From contig CM044961.1 in the NCBI GenBank assembly GCA_024516035.1, positions 18,605,374 through 18,669,373 of the forward strand: a stretch of 64,000 nucleotides of DNA. The letters are read 5' to 3'. The position numbers and the translations under genes are program-made. How positions within the stretch are numbered: the stretch's first letter is position 1; each line of letters opens with the position of its first letter. Origin of the DNA: Bactericera cockerelli (taxonomy: Eukaryota; Arthropoda; Insecta; Hemiptera; Triozidae). Positions 45,126 through 56,900 of the stretch are shown piece after piece. The notes under the pieces are model-generated. The model was given only the letters and a program-made list of their open reading frames with translations, did no database searches and had not been told where the DNA came from.

Positions 45126-46913
45126 CTTCTAAAGAAACGGACGGAAAATAAAATAACTAAATTAATACTTGGAAACTTAAACAGTAAAATTTTGCAGTGA
45201 GAGAGCGAGGTCATCTCGAAAAATACATACTGGCCAAGATCTGACCACTAAGCTAAGGATTCGAATGTACCTACCCGTCAAAGAAAATGAAAAGACCACC
45301 AGGTGCCACCCAGTGGACCGGATGAAGTAATAAAATCAATAAATTTGGTATCTGCTCATCGAGATCTTTCATTTGATACCACTTAAGATTAGTATTATCC
45401 TTCAATTCCCGATTTGGGCTCCCAAAACGCGAGGCCGCCCAAATGGGCCGCCCGCTTATAATTTAGAATTTTTTTTCGGTCCGGGCTCATCTCCATTATA
45501 TCTTGATCACTTTAGACACCTCACTTAATCTTCAGTGCCAAGCCAAAGACACGAAGTCGGGTCTCAAAGGATCCGTATGAAAAAAAAAAACGGAAAAAAA
45601 AAAAAAAAAAAATTATGAATCTTTTCATGTCTTTCACGATTGTTGGGGGGTCTCGAAAATAGGGTTCCCGTTGGCCTAGGAAGTCAAACAAAAAGTCAAA
45701 TCAATTTATTTTTCAACGTAGACTCCATTTCTGCAATAAAAATCGCAATTTTTGAAATTCATGTTGCACTTTTCGCTGGCTGAAAGTACATGAAATGCAT
45801 GGGAACTATGTTTTGCGTAACCTTACACTCTGCCGGGCTGTCTCTTTCTTTGTATAGGCGTTCTTCACACCTCGGCCGAGGTGTTTGATGATAGAAGAAC
45901 CTACCTACATATTTACCTGGATTTATTTCATAAACTCTATTTTCGTTTGGAAAATTCGCTAGTTTTTTTTTTTCTCGTAGGGAAGCATAAGAAAAACCAT
46001 TCTTACATTATCAAGACAGTCTCTCAGGGGCTTACATGAATAATAATTATGTGTATTGTGATACCAATAGTATCTGATATAACTCAATTTACAGATGGTA
46101 TTACCCCCAAAAAAACCATAAGTTGTTGGTGTTACAACAGGTCAGATACAGGTATGAATAAAATATTCCATCAGATTTTTTTGATAATTAAAATAATATT
46201 GACCGCCGAGAATTGAACCTCGGTCATGCGCCTAACACTCTTAGCACTACCACATCTGGCTAACACCACTGACAATCTGAGTGGCACGAAATTTATCATT
46301 TGAATTTTCCTAAACTGGCTGATGAAGGCATGTGAGACCGCGGTATTCAAAAATAGCAATGTAAACAATTTTTGTAAACAATACAAGACGCCCTTACACA
46401 GTCTACAGCTAGAAAACTCTTAGGATTTTTGAAGAGTTTTTGGCAAACATCTAATTATTTTTCCCAGAAGATCACGTGATAAAAAATCGTAAAATTATTT
46501 TTTAGCATCCTCGGGGTGGCCGCCAACTTTTATCAAACTTGCCCATGTCTGTGCCAAAATTTGTTCGGGCAAATGTCGAGTGTTTTATTTAGTAAAAAAG
46601 TTTTTTTGGGTGTTTTTTTCTGTTCAGGTGTAAAAAAATATGACAAACCAAATCGTAAGAAACAAAGTAGTGTTGCTAGAAACATCGAAATTTTGTTGGC
46701 TTTCTGCAAAATTGTTCAGAATCAACTCATCTTAAACAGGAAAAAAGTACTGACATGAAGAATAAGCCAAAGTCGGACTTTTTCGGAAAGTTGCAAAAAA
46801 TCACTTTGTGCAGTTACGAAGGCGAATCCGAAAAAACGGATTGCAGATCCGGCCTGGAAATGTCGTCAGTAATCTACCATTAACGGGTGTAAACGTTTTT
46901 TTGGTCCACCCTG

Positions 46914-48493
46914 TATAAAAAACGGACCAAAAACAATTTTTTCTATACCTTATAGGTAATACAAAGTTAATACTTCCGATTTCTAATATTAGAAATTTTC
47001 GGAAGTAAAATTAATGTTTGACAGTAAGGTTTTGCAAATAAACCAAACTTGAAAAGAAATATAACATTTTTAACACAGGGTTTTTCTGTCTCTATGCTCT
47101 ATGCTATAATTATTAACAATTATTCCCATGGGATAACCTCACCTCATTATAAACTATCTTTTCTTTTCAGTTATTTCGGTCAGTAGGTACGAACAAAGTA
47201 AAAAAAAAAATACGTTCTTTTTTATGATATCACTCATTTTAGGACAAATATCTGGCTACTAAATTTACATTTATTATCCAGCACACTTTCACAGCTGACT
47301 TAAATTTCAGTTCTGTGAACTACTAAACTACTCACTATAAAATACAAGAGAAAAGTAAACACTTTCTCTATTACAACAAGTAATAGGTACATTTTGGTAA
47401 ATAATACTAAAGTTCTGTCTAGTAAATTTGAGGAAATAATTTGGAAAATATCAATATTGTTAAATTCTACAATTTTTCAAGTTTTCATAATAAAAGAAAA
47501 ATGGAGTCAATAATTTTTTTGGACTGTTAAGGCAACGTAAGAAGAGTTCGGTTATTAATTTGATTCATACAAAAGAATTTAAAAATAAATAAATATAAGA
47601 CTAGCATAGCTTTAGCAAGGACTTGAAAGGATGGTAGGGTGATGTCTTTAAAATATTTATGTTTGAAAACTGTCTCTCTGGCGTAAACTTTACAGAATCT
47701 AATGTGCTACGGTTCGTTTAGATCTTTTTAAAAGATTTCAACTGCTACAGTAACATCATCTTACGTAGAGGAGAGAACAGATATGATAATAATATAATGT
47801 GTTTTATTATGCAGTTCGTGAAACATTGAGCACAATTTACAAAAGATCACAATGATAGAATGAAGCCAGCAAACATGGAAAATTAATTTGCACCACCCTC
47901 TAGGAAAAAAGTCATAAACACTAGTGTAAAAATAAATGTACAAAAATATTGAAAAAAAAATAAATTAAAGGAGCCCCAAGTAGCGGTGCTTGAAGTTTTT
48001 TGTATCTAACATATAATTTTCATTTAACAAACTATTAAATATCTCATATTTGAGTCTCAAGAAAAAGGTCAACTCGAGTGTAAAGAGAAATGTCTTTAAA
48101 CTTATCTATTTCTCCTATTCACTCCGATCTGACCACGTGACCACTGCAATGGTTTCAGGAAAGTTAAGGGTCCTTTCAAATTCTCAAATAGTTAAAGTTT
48201 CAAAGACAACGAACATTCACTTGTGTTTTTTACAAGCTTAGGATGTAAGATGTAACAAAAAGATACTTAGAAACTCGATGATGTTCAAGTCGAATTTCGA
48301 AAGGAGACCCAACTTTCTATTAGAAACGATTTAAGATACTGTGAAACACCGAGGGTAATATCACCATAAATAAGCTACATCCAAGGTCAAATCTTTATGA
48401 CCTTGGAGTTTAGATTTCACAAGGCTTTTCTTGATTGTCACAACTCATCAATATAGTATCTAACATAGGTTTATTTACAAAGTAAGACCACAA
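46914..48493. other. Intergenic DNA, nothing recognised
   Basis: Apart from an isolated terminal palindrome of the 33 kb element family at 46972-47008 (TACTTCCGATTTCTAATATT ... TCGGAAGTA), no gene or repeat could be supported in this AT-rich stretch. Confidence 0.4.
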
Positions 48494-48695
48494 ATAATAA
48501 TATCGCCTTATTTATACTGCCCGATTAGGACTATTAAGTCCCATTATTCCAGCAGTACGCCCAAGACGTATTATTATGTGGTCAAAATCCCAAATAGGAG
48601 GATAACTTGTCATGTCCCAGCTGGGTTTCGAACCCGGTGACCTCTGAATTCACAGAGTATCGCCTTTACCACTGAGCTACCGGAACAGACAATGA
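48494..48695 (-). mobile_element. tRNA-derived SINE, family T1
   Basis: A complete reverse-oriented copy: (AAT)n tail, ATCGCCTTATTTATACTGCC, CCAAGACGTATTATTATGTG, CAGCTGGGTTTCGAACCCGG and TACCACTGAGCTACCGG. Confidence 0.8.
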
Positions 48696-50317
48696 GAGAC
48701 ACTTTTGATAAACAAAAATACAAAGTAAGGACGAAATCACATAAAAGGCGCCATAAGCTAAATAGATAAAGAACTACTTGTCAGTACGATAATTATAATA
48801 AATTAAATTTAAATACATATTATAGGTAGTATAGTCATACAAAAGTAACTATTGACATTATTTCATCTAAGCTCACTAAAAAGGCTCTACGTAAAATGTA
48901 CATGTACAATGTACATGTACATAGATAGACTTGCTAGTAATTTACATAGAAAATAGTCTTGACTTGTTCTCTCGTTTAGAAAAACCAAAAGTTTTCAAAA
49001 CTTTTAAATTTAATAGAGCTAGCATATGTTAAACAAAGAAGAAAATTTCGAAAGAGAGAAAAAATATTTCCAATAGTTACTACCCTATAATAAAGTTTTT
49101 CTAAGTACATTATTCAAGTACTGAAAGAAATTTGTCTTTTTCGATTTAACTGTAAATTAAAAATATAAAATACTGCTTTTAAAAAGGCAATGGGAGTAAA
49201 AGTTTTGTTATGTGCAATAAAATAGGAAACATGCAAGGTGTCTCATTAAGCAGAAACCACGGAATAGTCTGAATCATAGGTGGGTGAGTCTGATATAGAT
49301 TTCTGGACAATCGTGGAATTCTGTTTTTGATACACCCTGTACACAAGTATGTTTTTTTATATATATTATTGAAATAATATATAAATATAAATGTGCTTTG
49401 TAAGTATTACGAATGTTATTTACTCTATTAGGTTAGGACAGTGGTCCGCAACCTTTTCTCCATCGCGGCACCCTTTCTTTGACTTCTTAGCCCAGCGGTA
49501 CCCCAGGAGAGAAAAAAAAAGTCAGAGTGACCTTGCAGGCTTGTATTCAGAGCATTCAGATGATGATACACGTCAGCTAAGTAGGCCAATTTAGTTCTCA
49601 CGGCACCCTAGTTGCGGACCACTGGGTTAGGAGATCTGAAGTGCAATCTGATTTTCAGATCTAAGTACACTTACCGCGAGAATTATTCGCCCACTTGCTT
49701 TTTTCTATATAAGCCATGTATTTCCTTACAGGCTGAATTCGACAAAAAACTTTTTTTTTGTATATAAAAAATTCAAAAATCACTCTAGTCCACAATGGAA
49801 AAAACAAAAATCGCCCTAACCAAAAAAGTTTTGAAAAGTTTGCCCTTTTTTTGTTGATATTTTCAGGTAAGAAACTAAGGGCGAAATTAATAGACGTTTC
49901 TGTAATACATCTGAGGCGCTAAGTCACGGATTGCGTACTGTGTAAGATAGGAAAAACCGACGCTTAGCAATGATTTAAGTTATCGATTTTGTCTATTAAT
50001 TTCGTCCTAAAACTTAGGTATGAAAATGGCAACACATGGATATTTAAAACACATCTTACATCCTAATTTTTCACTGTTCGTCCCACACTGTGCTTCTGAG
50101 GGTGATTTTTTTTACTGTTTCATTATGGACTCCTATAGGCCGTTCCAGAAACACTCTCCACTCTTAAAATCCTCGAATCTCTATTTCAACCGTCACACAA
50201 CGCACTCTGATTGGTTATTACGTTCAAATCAACAGGTAAACAAATTGATTGAAAAAATTAACCAGCGGATATACGTACTTCCTTGACAATATTCAAACAA
50301 GTATCTCGCTGATTTTA
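48696..50317. other. Intergenic DNA with one hAT-type MITE
   Basis: No gene is recognised. The MITE at 49439-49624 is listed separately, and 49880-50005 resembles 15378-15505. Short open frames near 50020-50286 show no family features. Confidence 0.4.
49439..49624. mobile_element. hAT-type MITE with perfect 8 bp target duplication
   Basis: Ends CAGTGGTCCGCAACC and (A)GTTGCGGACCACTG are inverted repeats with the CAG/CTG termini usual for hAT elements. GGTTAGGA flanks both sides (49431-49438 and 49625-49632), a perfect 8 bp duplication. The 186 bp element has no coding capacity. Confidence 0.9.
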
Positions 50318-50830
50318 ACAATATTCAAGTGCCCCATATTGATTTGTTATAAACCAAACAATATTCACGTGCCCCATATTGATTTGTTATAAACCAAACA
50401 ATATTCACGTGCCCCATATTGATTTGTTATAAACCAAACAATATTCAAGTGCCCCCTATTGATTTGTTATAAACCAAACAATATTCAAGTGCCCCCATAT
50501 TGATTTGTTATAAACCACACAATATTCAAGTGCCCCTATATTGATTTGTTATAAACCAAACAATATTCAAGTGCCCCCATATTGATTTGTTATAAACCAA
50601 ACAATATTCAAGTGCCCCCTATTGATTTGTTATAAAACAAACAATATTCAAGTGCCCCCTATTGATTTGTTATAAACCAAACAATATTCAAGTGCCCCAT
50701 ATTGATTTGTTATAAACCAAACAATATTCAAGTGCCCCATATTGATTTGTTATAAACCAAACAATATTCAAGTGCCCCGTATTGATTTGTTATAAACCAA
50801 ACAATATTCAAGTGCCCCATATTGATTTGT
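50318..50830. repeat. 40 bp minisatellite, 13 copies
   Basis: Unit about GATTTGTTATAAACCAAACA plus ATATTCAAGTGCCCCATATT, with GATTTGTT starts at about 50341, 50381, 50421 and so on to 50824. Units are 40-41 bp and differ mainly in the CCCC/CCCCC(T) part. The array begins about 110 bp beyond the INPP5E stop codon and may be transcribed in its 3' UTR. Confidence 0.92.
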
Positions 50831-50942
50831 AGGCTCTCAATTCAAGCACTTCGTTACTTTATCATTAAATCCAGTAAGTCGTGCTGCGTTAGACTAAGCC
50901 GTAAGCAATGCAATGGTGTCAGTACTGTAAACTCTGGCAAAA

Positions 50943-53900
50943 CTACTGGATGGAACACTTGTCGTCCTCTTCTCCGTTATACAGGGTGGCGCGCTTCTTG
51001 ATAGCTTCCAGGTAGATGTCTCGCTTGAAGGCGCCCGCATTGAGAGGGACAGCGTCGGTACCCGGCCGCACCGAGCACTTGTAGAGGCCCCACACAGGCT
51101 TGTGGTCCGAGGAGCAGAGGGTGGGGACGGAGCTGTAGTGGAGACAGTGGATTTCGCCGCCTGGAATATAAGATAAGATATTTTTTTTTTTAATTTGAAT
51201 ACTTTTATTTATTTGTACAAGAAAGATATTATAAACAATACATCTCCTATAAGCTAAGTCTAACTTCTGAGGAGTCTAAGATAAGATAAGATAAATTGTT
51301 TTATTTAGAATCAATATACATATCGTTTACAAAGCAACACTTTCCCTAAGGTGTACAAAAAATTAATACATATTTAATTTAATTTATTCATTTCACGGTC
51401 GAAACCCAATAATACAAAATTAGACTCGGATTCTAATCTGTTTAAAATCGCCCAACTATGCTAACGATTGTGTATTTATTTATTTATTTACACTTTATTA
51501 ATAGGACATATTATATACAATACAAATAATTACAAATTAAAATACAATACAATAGAAGAAAAAAATAAAGAAAAAATAAATAAATATATACATAATATAT
51601 GTCCTAACTAAAGGGCGGGGTTATGGCCTTAGGCAATCTCTTCCACCCAATTTATTCATTTCACGGTCGAAACCCAATAATACAAAATTAGACTCGGATT
51701 CTAATCTGTTTAAAATCGCCCAACTATGCTAACGATTGTGTATTTATTTATTTATTTACACTTTATTAATAGGACATATTATATACAATACAAATAATTA
51801 CAAATTAAAATACAATACAATAGAAGAAAAAAATAAAGAAAAAATAAATAAATATATACATAATATATGTCCTAACTAAAGGGCGGGGTTATGGCCTTAG
51901 GCAATCTCTTCCACCCAATTTATTCATTTCACGGTCGAAACCCAGTAATACAAAATTAGAGTCGGATTCTAATCTGTTTAAAATCGCCCAACTATGCTAA
52001 CGATTGTGTATTTATTTACACTTTATTAATAGGACATATTATATACAATACAAATAATTACAAATTAAAATACAATACAATAGAAGAAAAAAATAAAGAA
52101 AAAATAAATAAATATATACATAAATATATGTCCTAACTAAAGGGCGGGGTTATGGCCTTAGGCAATCTCTTCCACCCAATTTATTCATTTCGCGGTCGAA
52201 ACCCAGTAATACAAAATTAGAGTCGGATTCTAATCTGTTTGAAATCGCCTAACTATGCTTTAATTTTTTAATAATAAAAATCTTTATTTGTTTTCATGTA
52301 CATTTGCATTCCCATTACATCTCCATGAAGTACTGTTGTACTTTTCGGGAGATGTAAGTAATTTTCCATCACATCAGTTCTTTTTTATAATTATTTTATT
52401 TTATTTTCATTGTTTCTTCTTATTTTTTATTTCTATTTTTGCCAATTATATTTCATTATTTGTATTAATAAGGTATTGTTTTAATTCTTGCTTCATTTTA
52501 TTTTCATTTGGAATATTTCTTAAATTTGTTGGAATATTGTTCAACATTTTTGGAATTTGATGTTTGGTTAGTCTTTCGCCATAATTGTTGTTAAATGTGG
52601 GTGTTATATATATTGTATGTCTTGTATTGTAATTATTTTCTTGTATTTTTCTATACTCTTCTATGTAATAATGTTTTGTGAGTGTAACATATGTATATAA
52701 ATTTTCAAAATTGAAAATATTGTGTTTCTTACATTTTGCATTTCTTTGATCTTTTGACGTCCATGGGTACATTATTGATTTTATTATCTTCTTTTGTGTT
52801 ATCTTAATAAGTTTTTTGTTTTTTTCTGTACTGAAACCATATATTTCGATACCATATCTTAGAATAGGTTCGCACAGCGTTTTGTACATTATACATTTTA
52901 TTCTTGGTGGTAAAATTCTTTTTATAAAATACATTTTATAGGATAATATGTTCATTTTATTTTTGATGTACTGATATTGTGATGTCCATTTCATATTTTC
53001 ATCAAAATTCAATCCTAAGTATTTAATTGATTTTTTATTTTCAAGTTTTTTGCAGTTACAATTATTCATAATATGTTGATTATTATCTATGCATTTATTT
53101 TCATGAATTGTTAAATGCTTGGTTTCATAACATCTAAAACGTCTTATCATAGGATTTTGATATAATATTGCTGTCGTTTTTTCTTTGTTCAAAAAAATAT
53201 CTTTATGATATAACCATATTATTATTTTATTAAGGTCTTCTTGCACTATTTGATACAGTTCGTTTATATTTTCATGGACGTAATATAATAGTGTATCATC
53301 TGCATACTGAAGGATTTTTGATTTTATTCCTATATTATTTATACTATTTATATATAGATTAAATAGTGTTGGCGATATTATGGCACCAGTTATCAAACCA
53401 CAACTAATATCCATTTGATCACTTTCATGGTTTCCTATTTTCACAGTTTGTTTTCTATCTTGGAAATAATTTATAAAAAATTCATTTGTTTGGTCTGAAA
53501 TTCCCATTTCTTCTAATGTCTTGATCATTTTTTCATGACTAATGGTTTCATACGCTTTTTTGAGGTCTAATGATAGGGTTAAACATAATTTGTTATCGTT
53601 CAGTGCACTATTAATGTCATCTGTGTATATTTGTAATGCATTCGAAGTACTTTTATTTTTTCTAAATCCAAATTGGTTTTCGCTTATGATGTTGTTAATT
53701 TCAATATATTCATTCAATTGTTTGTTTATGTGTTTCTCAATTATTTTTTCTATACAAGATAAAACATTAATAGGTCGATAGTTTGAGTATTCATCTTTCT
53801 TTCCTTTTTTATACACCGGTGTAACTTTAGACATTTTCATTCCAATAGGTATTTTTCGTTCTTCAATAATTTTGTTGATAAGTTCTTTTATTACATCTTG

Positions 53901-56900
53901 TAAGTTTAAAATGTTCAATTTAATGTCTTTTGGCCTAATACTGTCACTACCTGGTCCTTTGTTTTCTTTTATTTCACGAACAATATTTAATACATCTAAG
54001 TTATTAATATTTTTTATTTCAAATTTATTGTTATTATTTCGTATATTATTCACGTTTAATGATGTGTTTAGAAATTCTTTGTTGTTTTTAATAATCATAA
54101 TTTCGTTTTTGAAGTTTTTGTTAAAATTGTCCGCTATACTCTTCACACTTAATCTGGAATTCTTGAAATTATTTTTTATTGTTGTTTCCACATTGTTCTT
54201 TTGTTTATTTGTAATTTTATTGATTAAATTCCATGTTTCTTTCATGTCTCCTTTTACTTCATTAAATTTTATATTGTTTTCTCTTCTTTTGGCTTGTGTT
54301 ATTTTATTATTCAATCTATTTCTAAATTGTTTATAATTTTTTAGATAATATCTGTTTCCAGGATTATTTTTTACACAATTCCATAAATTATTCTTAATCT
54401 TAATGTCATCTCTTATATCTTTGGTTATCCAGGTATTACCTTCGTATTTTTTCTTTATTTTAATTACTTTCTTGGCATCTTTGTACATATTTTCAAATTT
54501 ATAAACCAAGTCATTATATAAATTTTCAGCAGATTTATCTTGATTTAATAATTGATTCCAATCGTATTCCTCTATTAAGGTTTTTAATTTTTCTTCGTCA
54601 ATAATGTTAATATTTATTAGCTCGTTTTTTTCATCTATTTTATTTTGTTCAATTTGTAAATAAGTAAAATAATGATCAGCAATCTTTTCTTTAATCACAC
54701 CAGAGTTAAAATTTCGTTTTGATCGAACATTAATATGATCCAAACATGCTCTAACTAGATTTCCATTTAATATTTCTTCTCGTGTTACTGTTTGAATGGT
54801 GTTAACTATTCCAATACTAGATAAAAGATCAATGTATTCTTGTTTATTTATTGTTTCTTCTAATGTATTAATATTAATATCTCCTATTATTATTAACTCT
54901 TTATTCTTGACATCTTTATGATTTGTCCATCTTTTCAGCTCTTTTATAAATTCTTTCAAGTTCAATTTAGGTGGTCTATAAATTGCATTTAATATCATAT
55001 TCTTATTTTCTAGCTCTATTTCAACATTTTCTGAAAATTTAAATTCCATTTTTCTTTCTTCTGATATTTGTATACTATCTTTTATATACAGGGTGGTCCA
55101 AAAAGTTTGCACCAAAATGATAGGGGTAATAAAAGAGACCATTTCCAACAAAAATATTCCCGGACATTTTCCTTATTTTTTTGTAGTTTTCAAAATGGCG
55201 GCCAAAACGTGTGTTTTCAAATATTCCAACATTGGTTTGGCTTTTGATTTTTTTAATTTTTTCTGTACCACCTAGAATAAAACGAATTGCATTTTTGAAT
55301 TGAAAATAAAATTTTAATGAAAATAAGTTAAATTAACCCGTTCAATGTTTTAATGATCATGCTCATTTAGGCTGTCAAGGTTCTGAACGCACATATTTGA
55401 AAAACACACGTTTTGGCCGCCATTTTGAAAACGACAAAAAATAAAGTAAAATGTCCGGGAATATTTTTGTTGGTAATGGTCTCTTTTATTACCCCTATCA
55501 TTTTGGTGCAAACTTTTTGGACCACCCTGTATACTGTTATACCTCCTCCTTTTTTATTTTTTCTGTGATAATTGAACATTTTAAAATTCTTAATCTGATA
55601 CAGATCAGCTTGTATTTCCTTTAAATGTGTTTCTGTTAAAATGATAATATCTATCTTTGTCAAATTTCTTAAATGTATTTTCAATTGATTCCATTTCACC
55701 ATGTTTAAACCTCTAATATTTATATGAACTATATTCATTTTTTTGTTTTTCTTGTTGATTTCATTCTTAAACCATTCTTCAGTGTTTTCATAATCTCTTG
55801 TTAAATTTCCATATTGAATATTTTCTAAAATACTTGTATCCATTAGTATATGTTCAAGTTAAAATGTAATTTAAAATTGTTTCTTTTTTTTTTGGATTAT
55901 ATAATGTAATCCAGTTCTTCAAATGTGCGTACTTGAATCACATTACTAGTTTCATTTTTTCTTAGAAACACTTTACCACCTTTTGTCCATACAAATTTAT
56001 AGGCCATTTCTTTTTTCTTTTGTTTTGTCTCATATAATAATCTTTTTCTTTGTTTTGTCAAATGTTCGTTAATATAAATTGTTCTTTGAGGACCTGACAT
56101 ATTCAAGGTTGTTGTTGTAATTTGTTTATCCTTTGCCTTCTGAATCATCTCATCTCTTTTTTTCCTTGACAAGAACTGGACAACAACGGGTTCAGGATTT
56201 TTGTTGTTTCTTGTAGGAATCCGATGGACTACATCTATTTCGCCGTCTTTTATTTCAACATTAATATCAATACCTATATCTTTTACTATTTTTTCCAGAT
56301 TTTCATCCTTTGTGAAGGGAATTCCATATATTTCTATATTTCTATTTCTACTATATTGTTCTAAATCTTCTACCGATATCTCCATTTTCCTCACTTTTTC
56401 TTTCAACATCTCATTTTCGTTTTCCAACGATACTTGCCGTTTTTTTAATTCCTTCATTTCTTCCAACATTTCTTCCATCTTTCCAGATGTGAAACTCAGA
56501 CTCTTCTCAAATTCTTGTAACTCTTTCTTGATCTCTTTCTTGAATTCATTCATCACTTTTTTCATCACTTTTTCAATTTTCTCTTCCATGATGTCAACTT
56601 CGGAATCTTCCGAATCTGATGATTCTAGAACAGTTGTTTTCCGTGTAACTTTTTTATCATCAACGGTTTGGTTGCCTTTCTTCTTTGGTGCCATTGAACG
56701 ATAGAAAAACGACAAAATTGAACAAAGAGCTGTGAAAATAGTCAAAAAAGGAGTAATTTTAAATGATTTGAAGACTTCTATGCTAAAGAGTATGCTAGGA
56801 AAGTGCGAAACTATGCTATTATTATGTGACCAGTGAAACCCTTACACTTCGATCTGATTAGATCTATTGTGACTATTCTTTAGATCCAGTTGATTCCATT

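Larger units (their letters stand above)
41841..46913. mobile_element. 5.07 kb DNA transposon with 451 bp terminal inverted repeats
   Basis: The ends read CAGGGTGGACCAAAAAAACG (left, after TA at 41839-41840) and its complement (right, before TA at 46914-46915). Imperfect inverted arms run 41841-42291 and 46463-46913, both 451 bp. TA target duplication and the CAGGGTGG end point to the Tc1/mariner superfamily. The only transposase trace is at 42564-42773; the rest holds a GA microsatellite, the palindrome 43281-43819, a 45 bp repeat and SINEs, so the element is dead and has been a landing site for others. Confidence 0.75.
52260..56808 (-). mobile_element. Nearly full-length two-ORF LINE, split by a MITE
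   Basis: The element reads on the minus strand: short 5' UTR, ORF1 (56694-55897), ORF2 (55843-52446 with a 441 bp insertion) and a 3' end with an A/T-rich tail near 52262-52285. AACTATGCT occurs at 52251-52259 and 56809-56817 as a 9 bp target duplication. Insertion was into the fourth unit of the 268 bp array. Coding is extremely A-rich (AAA, ATA, AAT codons) unlike host exons. Clade: APE-endonuclease type, CR1/Jockey-like; I cannot assign it further. Confidence 0.85.

Noticed and set aside
40925..45890. CAAACACCTC..CCGAGGTGTG with CTATACAAAGAAAGAGACAG at 40930 and its inverted counterpart at 45836, as ends of an element
   Set aside because: One copy lies outside and the other inside the TA-flanked 41841-46913 element, so they cannot both be its ends; more likely two copies of another small repeat.
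50978..50989. TATACAGGGTGG in the last INPP5E exon, like the ends of the 41841 and 55089 elements
   Set aside because: It encodes conserved-position residues (Ala-Thr-Leu-Tyr) in reverse and has no partner repeat; chance match.
53542..56704. Plus-strand hydrophobic open frames (53542-53781, 53872-54336, 56201-56704)
   Set aside because: They are antisense shadows of the A-rich LINE ORFs.
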